This document shows positions 1-5,032 of a stretch of 7,554 nucleotides of DNA, in pieces. A model generated the notes under the pieces. The model was not told where the DNA came from. It made no database searches and saw nothing but the letters and a program-made list of their open reading frames with translations. A program made the position numbers and the translations under genes. This DNA is from Actinomycetales bacterium (GTDB taxonomy: Bacteria; Actinomycetota; Actinomycetes; Actinomycetales; Cellulomonadaceae). Where the stretch lies: the NCBI GenBank assembly GCA_012514835.1, contig JAAYZM010000383.1:1-7554 (forward strand), given 5' to 3'. The stretch's first letter is position 1, and every line of letters begins with the position of its first letter.

Positions 1-1238
1 CCGGTCGAGTAGGGCGGGAAGTTGTAGTTGTGCATGTAGCGCTTGCGCGTCACGGGCGACAGCGAGTCGATCTGCTGCTCCATGCGGAGCATGTTGAGCG
101 TCGTGACACCCATGATCTGGGTCTCGCCGCGCTCGAAGATCGCCGAGCCGTGCACGCGGGGCAGCACCTCGACCTCGGCCGAGAGCGTGCGGATGTCCTG
201 CAGGCCACGACCGTCGATGCGGAAACCGTCGGTGAGGATGCGCTGGCGGATGTTCGTCTTGGTGACCGAACGGATCGCCGCGGAGATCTCCTTCTCGCGC
301 CCCTCGAAGCGCTCGGCGAGCTCCGCGGTGACCTCGGCCTTGACCTCGTCGAGACGGTTCTCGCGGTCCTGCTTGTCCGCGATCGTCAGCGCCTGCGCCA
401 CCCGGTCGTTCGCCGAGGCCTCGACGGCCTCGAGGACGTCGGCCTGGTAGTCGGGGAACGTCGGGAACTCCTGCGTGGGCTTCGCGGCCCGCGCGGCGAG
501 GTCGCGCTGCGCCTCGACGAGCACCTTGATGAACGGCTTCGCGGCCTCGAGGCCCTGCGCCACGATCTCCTCGGTCGGAGCGGTCGCACCCTCGTTCTTG
601 ATGAGGTTCCACGAGGTCTCGGGCGCCTCGGCCTCGATCATCGCGATCGCGACGTCGTCACCGACCACGCGACCCGCGACCACCATGTCGAACGTCGAGC
701 GCTCGATCTCGGAGTAGCGCGGGAAGGCGACCCACTGGCCGTCGATGAGCGAGATGCGCACGCCGCCCACGGGGCCGGAGAACGGCAGGCCCGAGAGCTG
801 CGTCGAGATCGACGCGGCGTTGATCGCGAGGACGTCGTAGGCGTCGTCCGGGTTGATCGCGAGGACGGTGATGACCACCTGGACCTCGTTGCGCAGACCC
901 TTGACGAACAGGGGGCGCAGCGGGCGGTCGATGAGGCGGCAGGCCAGGATCGCGTCCGTCGAGGGGCGGCCCTCGCGGCGGAAGAACGAGCCGGGGATCT
1001 TGCCCGCGGCGTACTGGCGCTCCTCGACGTCCACCGTGAGGGGGAAGAAGTCGAAGTGGTCCTTGGGGTGCTTGCCCGCCGTCGTGGTGCTCAGCAGGGT
1101 CGTGTCGTCGTCGATCGACGCGAGCACGGAGCCGGCGGCCTGCTTGGCGAGGCGGCCCGTCTCGAAGCGGATGGTGCGGGTGCCGAAGCGACCGTTGTCG
1201 ATCGTGGCCTCGGCGAACTGGATCTCGGGACCCTCCAT
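1..1238 (-). CDS. pnp: Polynucleotide phosphorylase (PNPase), 5' part, cut by left window edge
   Basis: This is the N-terminal 412 residues of the phosphorolytic 3'-5' exoribonuclease that degrades and processes mRNA; actinobacterial members were historically called guanosine pentaphosphate synthetase. Residues about 10-145 form the first RNase PH-like domain, with the conserved FFRREGRPS at 85-93 and DRPLRPLF at 104-111. A helical linker follows (about 240-325). The second RNase PH-like domain begins near IDGRGLQDIR (341-350), and the fragment ends in YMHNYNFPPYST. The second-domain catalytic residues and the KH and S1 RNA-binding domains lie beyond the edge; the family is usually 700-750 residues. 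The ATG at 1236-1238 is chosen because it follows a strong AAGGAGGG (1244-1251) by 5 bases and gives the usual family N-terminus, MEGPEIQFAEA. It lies downstream of rpsO on the same strand, as in many bacteria. No frameshift or stop is seen. Confidence 0.97.
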   Translation of the reverse strand, partial: MEGPEIQFAEATIDNGRFGTRTIRFETGRLAKQAAGSVLASIDDDTTLLSTTTAGKHPKDHFDFFPLTVDVEERQYAAGKIPGSFFRREGRPSTDAILACRLIDRPLRPLFVKGLRNEVQVVITVLAINPDDAYDVLAINAASISTQLSGLPFSGPVGGVRISLIDGQWVAFPRYSEIERSTFDMVVAGRVVGDDVAIAMIEAEAPETSWNLIKNEGATAPTEEIVAQGLEAAKPFIKVLVEAQRDLAARAAKPTQEFPTFPDYQADVLEAVEASANDRVAQALTIADKQDRENRLDEVKAEVTAELAERFEGREKEISAAIRSVTKTNIRQRILTDGFRIDGRGLQDIRTLSAEVEVLPRVHGSAIFERGETQIMGVTTLNMLRMEQQIDSLSPVTRKRYMHNYNFPPYST

Positions 1239-1243
1239 GGGTG

Positions 1244-1251
1244 CCCTCCTT
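1244..1251 (-). promoter_or_regulatory. Strong ribosome binding site of pnp
   Basis: On the minus strand AAGGAGGG lies 5 bases before the ATG at 1238, a near-perfect complement to the 16S 3' end. It is the best Shine-Dalgarno sequence in the window and fixes the pnp start. Confidence 0.85.
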
Positions 1252-1298
1252 CTTTCGTGAGGGCGCCGGTGCCAGTGACGGTCTTCGATCGAGGCCTG

Positions 1299-1314
1299 CG
1301 GACCGCTCGGTCCG
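1299..1314 (-). repeat. Stem-loop in the pnp leader (third of three)
   Basis: Inverted repeat cggacc (1299-1304) / ggtccg (1309-1314) with a 4-base loop. It lies about 60 bases upstream of the pnp start and would fold in the rpsO-pnp read-through transcript. It has no T-tract, so a terminator role is unlikely. A structural role in the pnp leader is inference. Confidence 0.4.
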
Positions 1315-1331
1315 AGGGCCACTACCGAGGA

Positions 1332-1348
1332 CCGGACGCTGCGTCCGG
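1332..1348 (-). repeat. Stem-loop in the rpsO-pnp gap (second of three)
   Basis: ccggacgc (1332-1339) and gcgtccgg (1341-1348) are perfect reverse complements around one base, which folds realistically as 7 base pairs with a 3-base loop. It lies between the large hairpin after rpsO and the pnp leader hairpin. A role in processing or in PNPase autoregulation is inferred only from position. Confidence 0.45.
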
Positions 1349-1375
1349 CGCGGTGTGGTTGGTGCCAATCGCACG

Positions 1376-1409
1376 GCCAGCCCGGAACCCTCGCGGGATC
1401 CGGGCTGGC
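1376..1409 (-). terminator. Large GC-rich stem-loop after rpsO (attenuator or RNase processing site)
   Basis: gccagcccgga (1376-1386) pairs perfectly over 11 bases with tccgggctggc (1399-1409). After one A/A mismatch, ccc (1388-1390) pairs with ggg (1395-1397) around a tcgc loop. On the minus strand it starts 7 bases after the rpsO stop, the normal place for a terminator, but no T-rich run follows. It could therefore be a U-less terminator, a 3'-end stabiliser, or an RNase III-type processing hairpin such as those known between rpsO and pnp in E. coli and Streptomyces. The structure is seen directly; its function is inferred. Confidence 0.55.
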
Positions 1410-1416
1410 AGCGAAG

Positions 1417-1686
1417 TCAGCGGCGCAGGCCGAGCCTCTCGATGAGGCTGCGGTAGCGGTTGATGTCCACCTTCTGCAGGTAGCCGAGGAGCCGGCGACG
1501 CTGGCCGACGAGGAGCAGGAGCCCCCGGCGGGAGTGGTGGTCGTGCTTGTGGGTCTTGAGGTGCTCGGTGAGGTCCTTGATGCGCTGCGTCAGCATCGCG
1601 ATCTGGACCTCGGGGGAACCGGTGTCGCCCTCGTGCGTGGCGTACTCGGTCATGATGGACTTCTTCGTAGCAGCATCGAGCGGCAC
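1417..1686 (-). CDS. rpsO: 30S ribosomal protein S15
   Basis: Small-subunit protein that binds 16S rRNA directly at the central-domain three-way junction, helps nucleate platform assembly and contributes to an intersubunit bridge. The product is 89 residues, the canonical length. Visible motifs are DTGSPEVQIA (21-30), then the rRNA-binding HKHDHHSRRG (46-55), then the helix with GQRRRLLGYL (61-70). The start is GTG (1684-1686), supported by AAGGAG (1691-1696) 4 bases upstream and by the family N-terminus with KKS and T13-E14. The stop is TGA. It follows ribF after 92 bases and precedes pnp. The ribF-rpsO gap has room for its own promoter and a structured leader, which would fit the S15 autoregulation known in several bacteria, though I cannot identify a specific S15-binding fold. 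Confidence 0.98.
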   Translation of the reverse strand: MPLDAATKKSIMTEYATHEGDTGSPEVQIAMLTQRIKDLTEHLKTHKHDHHSRRGLLLLVGQRRRLLGYLQKVDINRYRSLIERLGLRR

Positions 1687-1690
1687 GATT

Positions 1691-1696
1691 CTCCTT
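1691..1696 (-). promoter_or_regulatory. Ribosome binding site of rpsO
   Basis: AAGGAG on the minus strand lies 4 bases before a GTG start codon. The spacing is slightly short, but this element supports GTG over the internal ATG (codon 12) as the start of S15. Confidence 0.75.
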
Positions 1697-1751
1697 GGTT
1701 TCTCGTTGCGCGGCGCGCCGGGGCAAGTCCACCCGGGCTCTCTGGTTCCGC

Positions 1752-1767
1752 GGCCGTTCTGACGGCC
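1752..1767 (-). repeat. Short hairpin between ribF and rpsO
   Basis: ggccgt (1752-1757) and acggcc (1762-1767) form a perfect 6-pair stem with a 4-base loop, starting about 12 bases after the ribF stop on the minus strand. No T-tract follows. It may be a weak ribF terminator, or the first hairpin of the rpsO leader if transcription starts near 1766. Confidence 0.4.
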
Positions 1768-1772
1768 CCTGC

Positions 1773-1781
1773 AGGATATCA
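1773..1781 (-). promoter_or_regulatory. Possible extended -10 promoter element for rpsO
   Basis: On the minus strand the sequence reads TGATATCCT, that is TGn followed by TATCCT (TAnnnT), the form of an extended -10 element. The TGA stop codon of ribF supplies the TGn. No good -35 is seen at 16-18 bases; the nearest TTG (TTGCGG) is about 20 away. A start near 1766 would give rpsO a leader of roughly 80 bases containing hairpins. This is a motif-only assignment. Confidence 0.3.
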
Positions 1782-2744
1782 GGATTCGGCCAGGACGCCC
1801 GCAACCGACGCGACGTCGGCGTGCATCTGCGTCACGAGCTCGTCCACGCTGGCGAAGCGCAACGTGTCCCGCAGCCGCGCGACGAGCTCGACCACCACCT
1901 CGCGGCCGTACAGGTCGAGGTCGGTGCGGTCGAGCACGTACGCCTCGACGCGCCGCTCCGCCCCGTCGAACGTCGGGTTCGTGCCCACGGACACAGCCGC
2001 GGGCAGCGGCGTCGCGGCGCTCGCGTCACCGCCCGGTGCGTCCAGCACGCGCACCCAGCCCGCGTACACGCCGTCGGCGGGCACCATGCCCGTGGCGTCG
2101 GGACCGAGGTTCGCCGTCGGGAACCCGAGCTCGCGGCCGCGCTGGTCCCCGCGCACCACCGTGCCGCGCACGCGGTGCGGGCGCCCGAGCACCCGGGCCG
2201 CCTCCCCCACGTCACCGGCCGCGAGCAGCTCGCGCACCCACGAGCTCGACCAGCGTCGCGTCCCGTCGTCGTGCGCGTGGTCCTCGACCACCTCGACCTC
2301 GAAGCCGAGCTCGCGGCCGAGCTCGACCATGGTGGCGAGGTCACCAGAGTTGTCGAGCCCGAAGCGCACGTCGCGCCCCACCACCACGACGGCGGCGTTG
2401 AGGGGACGGACCAGGTAGTCGAGCACGAACCGACGGGGCGACTGCTGCGCGAAGTCCAGGTCGTAGCCCACCACGAGCGTCGCGTCGAGGCCCGTGCGCG
2501 CGAGCAGCTCGAGGCGGTCGACGTCGCCCGCGAGGAGCGGCGGCGCGGTCTCGGGGCGGTGCACGACGGCGGGGTGCGGGCTGAACGTGACGGCCACGGC
2601 GCTCCCGCCGATCTCGCGGGCGCGCGTCACCATGCGGGTCAGGACCTCGACGTGGCCCCGGTGGACGCCGTCGAAGTTGCCCAGCGTGACGACGGTGGGA
2701 CCGTAGCCCGCGGGGATCTCGGCTCGGTCGGTCCAGCGCAGCAC
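1779..2744 (-). CDS. ribF: Bifunctional riboflavin kinase / FAD synthetase
   Basis: Cytoplasmic enzyme that phosphorylates riboflavin to FMN and then adenylylates FMN to FAD. The 321-residue product has the normal two-domain length. The N-terminal nucleotidyltransferase domain (about 15-180) shows LGNFDGVHRGH with the HxGH-type site at 28-31, GRDVRFG (123-129) and SSSWVRE (166-172, the SSTxIR-type motif). The C-terminal riboflavin kinase domain (about 185-315) shows GFPTANL (207-213), GTNPTF (254-259) and VEAYVLD (266-272), whose Glu267 is the expected catalytic base. GTG at 2742-2744 is the first possible start in frame and gives the expected short N-terminus before the beta strand; the sequence in front has no clear Shine-Dalgarno (it reads CTTGACCCC). 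It starts 28 bases after the CAP-domain gene stop on the same strand, so read-through from that gene is possible. Confidence 0.97.
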   Translation of the reverse strand: MLRWTDRAEIPAGYGPTVVTLGNFDGVHRGHVEVLTRMVTRAREIGGSAVAVTFSPHPAVVHRPETAPPLLAGDVDRLELLARTGLDATLVVGYDLDFAQQSPRRFVLDYLVRPLNAAVVVVGRDVRFGLDNSGDLATMVELGRELGFEVEVVEDHAHDDGTRRWSSSWVRELLAAGDVGEAARVLGRPHRVRGTVVRGDQRGRELGFPTANLGPDATGMVPADGVYAGWVRVLDAPGGDASAATPLPAAVSVGTNPTFDGAERRVEAYVLDRTDLDLYGREVVVELVARLRDTLRFASVDELVTQMHADVASVAGVLAES

Positions 2745-2752
2745 GGGGTCAA

Positions 2753-2765
2753 GCGTGCCACACGC
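2753..2765 (-). repeat. Small hairpin just before the ribF start
   Basis: On the minus strand GCGTG-TGG-CACGC forms a 5-pair stem with a 3-base loop, ending 8 bases before the ribF GTG. It fills the short gap after the CAP-domain gene. It has no T-tract, so it is a poor terminator, but it lies where a ribosome binding site would normally be. Confidence 0.35.
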
Positions 2766-2772
2766 CGGGCGA

Positions 2773-3768
2773 CTAGAACTTCGTGGGGTCGAAGAGCTTG
2801 ACGGTGTAGGAGTACCTCGACTTCTTCGCGCCCTTGATGCCCGTGACGGTGACCTTGTAGCGCACGGTCTTCTTGGCCTTGGGCGTCTTCACGCCCTTGA
2901 CGGTGAAGACGAGCGTGTTGGGGCCGTAGCCGTCCTGGACCCGGTGGACCCTGACCTTCTGCTTCTTGAGGACCTTGCCCTTGGACGTGATGCGCTGGAC
3001 CTTCACCTTGGCCTTCGCGAAGGAGACCTTCTTGCTCGAGGCAGAGAGCGACCAGCGGCCGTCGGGCTCGAGCTGGGTCGGGAACCAGCCCTTCGCGGGC
3101 CACTCGAGGTAGGTGGGCCTAGCAGCCTTCTTGCTCGTCTTGGTCCCCGTCACGGTCAGGGCGTTGGCCGTGCTCGTGGAACCCGTGGCCATGACACGCG
3201 TGGTCGGGTTGAGGATCCAGCGGCGGTGGCCGACGGCGAGGTTGCCGGAACCGGAGTCGGTCATGTAGCCGACGATCGCCCGGGCGCCCGTCGAGGGCGC
3301 CAGGTCGCCGTAGCCCCACGAGAGGTAGAGGTTGGAGCGGCTGGCCCCGACCTTCGCCGAGTTGGTCCAGCACTTCGTGAAGGACTTCTTCGACGGCGAG
3401 TGCGAGAGAGAGCCGTTGGCCTGCATGAGCAGCGCGGTGCGCAGCGCCCGCTTGTTGAGCTTCGAGCTGAGCTTGATCTCGTCAAGCTGGTTGAGGGCGC
3501 GCACGAAGTTCACGGCCTTGCGGGTGGCCTTGCGCGACGCGGCGGACTCCTTGCCGAGCCGGCACTTGCCGCTCGAGCCGGTCCACCCGGTCTTCACCTT
3601 GAGCGCGGGGGCGAGCACCGTGTTGTACGCCTTGGCGACCGAGGATCGCGACGACGTGCGCAGGTCGACGTCCTTGGCGGTCGCAGCGACCGTCCCCGTA
3701 CCGAGCGCGAGGCTCGCCGCGACCACGGCGGTGAGCGCCGCGCGGCCGAGCAGTCGGGCCGTTCCCAT
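2773..3768 (-). CDS. Secreted CAP-domain (SCP/PR-1-like) protein with lysine-rich C-terminal domain
   Basis: The 331-residue product is predicted to be exported. It begins with a basic start (MGTARLLGRA), a hydrophobic stretch (about 10-24) and an AxA-type cleavage site near ATA|KD (29-33). Residues about 45-205 resemble the CAP/SCP fold: His123 in LSHSPS, SNLYLSWGYG (145-154) and the hallmark GHRRWILNP (180-188) with His181. At the position where classic CAP proteins have Glu (xENL) this protein has Ser145. Cys69 and Cys133 are the only cysteines and could form a disulfide. A linker with YLEWPAKGWFP (220-230) leads to a probable beta-rich, Ig-like domain (about 240-331) with 21 lysines and almost no acidic residues, which suggests binding to anionic cell-wall polymers. 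ATG at 3766-3768 follows AAAGGGA (3775-3781) by 6 bases. The molecular function of bacterial CAP proteins is mostly unknown. It is divergent from the antiporter gene. Confidence 0.85.
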   Translation of the reverse strand: MGTARLLGRAALTAVVAASLALGTGTVAATAKDVDLRTSSRSSVAKAYNTVLAPALKVKTGWTGSSGKCRLGKESAASRKATRKAVNFVRALNQLDEIKLSSKLNKRALRTALLMQANGSLSHSPSKKSFTKCWTNSAKVGASRSNLYLSWGYGDLAPSTGARAIVGYMTDSGSGNLAVGHRRWILNPTTRVMATGSTSTANALTVTGTKTSKKAARPTYLEWPAKGWFPTQLEPDGRWSLSASSKKVSFAKAKVKVQRITSKGKVLKKQKVRVHRVQDGYGPNTLVFTVKGVKTPKAKKTVRYKVTVTGIKGAKKSRYSYTVKLFDPTKF

Positions 3769-3774
3769 GGTGAA

Positions 3775-3781
3775 TCCCTTT
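3775..3781 (-). promoter_or_regulatory. Ribosome binding site of the CAP-domain gene
   Basis: AAAGGGA on the minus strand, 6 bases before the ATG at 3768, supports this start, which also gives a well-formed signal peptide. Confidence 0.65.
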
Positions 3782-3812
3782 CCGCGAGGACCGGTGCGCC
3801 TCGTCGAGCGGG

Positions 3813-3818
3813 ACGCTA
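3813..3818 (-). promoter_or_regulatory. Possible -10 box for the CAP-domain gene
   Basis: TAGCGT (minus strand) fits the actinobacterial TAnnnT -10 pattern. It would start transcription near 3806, giving a leader of about 38 bases that includes the Shine-Dalgarno. No convincing -35 lies 16-18 bases upstream (about TCGCGA), so it would need an activator. Low confidence because TAnnnT is short. Confidence 0.22.
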
Positions 3819-3831
3819 TGTCTGGTATCGG

Positions 3832-3852
3832 CAGGTCGCGAGAGCGGACCTG
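3832..3852. repeat. Spaced inverted repeat caggtc-N9-gacctg
   Basis: Perfect 6-base arms (3832-3837 and 3847-3852) around 9 bases, in the upstream region of the CAP-domain gene. It spans the expected -35 position of the TAGCGT -10 candidate, so it could be an operator, or a hairpin if it is transcribed. Only the symmetry is seen. Confidence 0.35.
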
Positions 3853-3882
3853 TGGATGAAAAGGGACGTAGTGCTCAAGCCG

Positions 3883-3894
3883 GGAGGTACCTCC
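3883..3894. repeat. Perfect 12-base palindrome ggaggtacctcc
   Basis: A gapless self-complementary 12-mer in the shared upstream region of the two divergent genes, 5 bases from the CRP-type site. It could be bound by a dimeric regulator. Its core resembles a ribosome binding site, but no start codon or reading frame follows it sensibly on either strand. Confidence 0.45.
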
Positions 3895-3899
3895 GAGAA

Positions 3900-3915
3900 T
3901 GTGAGCAAGGTCACA
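3900..3915. promoter_or_regulatory. CRP/GlxR-type (cAMP receptor protein) binding site
   Basis: TGTGAGCAAGGTCACA matches the TGTGA-N6-TCACA consensus of the CRP/FNR-type cAMP receptor family (E. coli CRP, GlxR of corynebacteria, mycobacterial Crp) at all ten fixed positions. It lies in the only divergent promoter region here, centred about 140 bases upstream of the CAP-domain start and about 134 upstream of the antiporter start. Mycobacterial Crp is known to regulate the cell-wall resuscitation factor gene rpfA, so control of a secreted envelope protein is plausible. Which of the two genes it serves is not shown by the sequence. Confidence 0.6.
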
Positions 3916-4028
3916 GGCAAAAGAGCGAAGAATTGGTCCGTTCGGAGTAACACGGGCACCCGGACGGCCCTAAGACCTCACCCTCGTGCGACCGGCGAGG
4001 GACCGGGGACGGACCACCTCACCCGGCG

Positions 4029-4034
4029 TAGGCT
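4029..4034 (+). promoter_or_regulatory. -10 box of the antiporter gene, leaderless arrangement
   Basis: TAGGCT (TAnnnT) ends 7 bases before the GTG at 4042, so transcription would begin at or within a base or so of the start codon. A partial -35 (GGGACG, 4006-4011, sharing GAC with TTGACA) lies 17 bases upstream. The absence of any Shine-Dalgarno fits a leaderless mRNA, which is common in actinobacteria. Confidence 0.45.
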
Positions 4035-4041
4035 CTCTCCC

Positions 4042-5016
4042 GTGCCGGACGTCGTGCTGATCCTCGTGGGCCTGGTCGCGCTCGTCGGGGGCGCCGAGCT
4101 CATCGTGCGAGGCGGCAGCAAGGTCGCGGCCGGTCTTGGCGTGGCACCGATCATCATCGGCGTCACCGTCGTGTCGATCGGGACCTCGACCCCGGAGCTC
4201 GCCATCGGCATCGAAGCGGCGACGCAGGGCAACGGCTCGCTCGCGATCGGCAACATCGCCGGCACCAACGTCGTCAACCTGCTCCTCATCCTCGGGCTGA
4301 GCGCCGCGCTGCGACCGCTCGAGATGCACACGCAGACCCTGCGGCTCGACCTGCCCGTCATGGTGGGCGCCGCCGTCCTCGTCGCGGTCCTCGCGTGGGG
4401 CGGGAACATCTCCCGCGGCGACGGGGTGCTCCTCGTCGCCCTCGCGGTCGTCTACACCCTCGTGATCGTGCGCATCGCGCGCCGCGAGCGCCCCTTCGTG
4501 AAGCAGGAGTACGACCGCGAGTACGCGACTCCCGCGGACACGCCCGAGACTCCGTCCCGCTTCGTCCTCCACGGTGCGCTCCTGCTCGTCGGCATCGTGA
4601 TCGTCGTGCTCGGCGCGGACCTCCTCGTCGACGGCGCGTCGGGGCTGGCTCGCGCGCGAGGCATATCCGAGGCCGTCATCGGGCTCACGATCGTCGCGAT
4701 CGGCACCTCGGCCCCCGAGCTCGTCACGACGGTCGTGTCGACGGTGCGCGGCGAGCGCGACATCGCCGTCGGCAACCTCCTGGGCAGCAGCGTGTTCAAC
4801 CTGCTGCTCATCCTCGGCATCACGGCCGCGGTGCCCGCCGGTGGCATCGCCGTCGAGCAGGACCTCATGCGCATCGACCTGCCCGTCATGGTGGCCGTCG
4901 CGCTCCTGTGCGTCCCCGTCTTCTACTCCGGGCGCCGCGTCTCGCGCGCCGAGGGCATCGGCTTCATGGCGCTCTACGGCATCTACCTCACGTACCTGCT
5001 GACCGCGCGGGTCTAG
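4042..5016 (+). CDS. CaCA-family calcium/sodium antiporter (YrbG-like inner-membrane exchanger)
   Basis: A 324-residue integral membrane protein of the cation/Ca2+ exchanger superfamily, expected to export Ca2+ in exchange for Na+ or H+ across the cytoplasmic membrane. It consists of two homologous halves of about five transmembrane helices. The first ion-binding alpha repeat has GTSTPEL (47-53, key Glu52) and GNIAGTNVVN (70-79). The second has GTSAPEL (221-227, key Glu226) and GNLLGSSVFN (244-253). A polar loop at about 148-172, rich in charged residues, joins the halves. The length is typical for bacterial members. The GTG at 4042 starts right before the first hydrophobic helix (VVLILVGLVALVGG). 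Upstream in-frame extension would be polar and lacks a ribosome site. It is the only plus-strand gene here, divergent from the CAP-domain gene and convergent with truB. Substrate (Ca2+ versus K+-dependent types) cannot be fixed from sequence alone. Confidence 0.93.
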   Translation: MPDVVLILVGLVALVGGAELIVRGGSKVAAGLGVAPIIIGVTVVSIGTSTPELAIGIEAATQGNGSLAIGNIAGTNVVNLLLILGLSAALRPLEMHTQTLRLDLPVMVGAAVLVAVLAWGGNISRGDGVLLVALAVVYTLVIVRIARRERPFVKQEYDREYATPADTPETPSRFVLHGALLLVGIVIVVLGADLLVDGASGLARARGISEAVIGLTIVAIGTSAPELVTTVVSTVRGERDIAVGNLLGSSVFNLLLILGITAAVPAGGIAVEQDLMRIDLPVMVAVALLCVPVFYSGRRVSRAEGIGFMALYGIYLTYLLTARV

Positions 5017-5028
5017 CCCGCTCCGGGC
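5016..5028. terminator. Small GC hairpin between the convergent stops of the antiporter gene and truB
   Basis: gcccg-ctc-cgggc forms a 5-pair stem inside the 16-base gap between the two TAG stops. It has no T-tract on either strand. It is the only structure available to separate the converging transcripts and is probably weak. Confidence 0.25.
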
Positions 5029-5032
5029 CCCC

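Noticed and set aside
30..1445. Long plus-strand open frame opposite pnp
   Set aside because: It is antisense to a clear PNPase coding frame, is Arg/Asp/Leu-rich with no domain signal, and reflects the high-GC codon bias that keeps the opposite frame open.
1695..2801. Long plus-strand open frames opposite rpsO and ribF
   Set aside because: They lie antisense to conserved S15 and RibF frames, have low-complexity Arg/His/Val-rich composition and no ribosome site.
3769..3900. Possible cyclic-di-AMP (ydaO-type) riboswitch before the CAP-domain gene
   Set aside because: Such elements often precede actinobacterial wall-hydrolase genes, and ggtgaatcc occurs at 3769-3777, but it is on the wrong strand. 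The conserved blocks of that riboswitch are not found on the minus strand.
2755..4041. In-frame upstream extension of the antiporter gene by more than 400 codons
   Set aside because: The extension runs antisense through the CAP-domain gene and the intergenic region. Its product has shadow-frame composition, while the exchanger family begins at the first hydrophobic helix next to the GTG at 4042.
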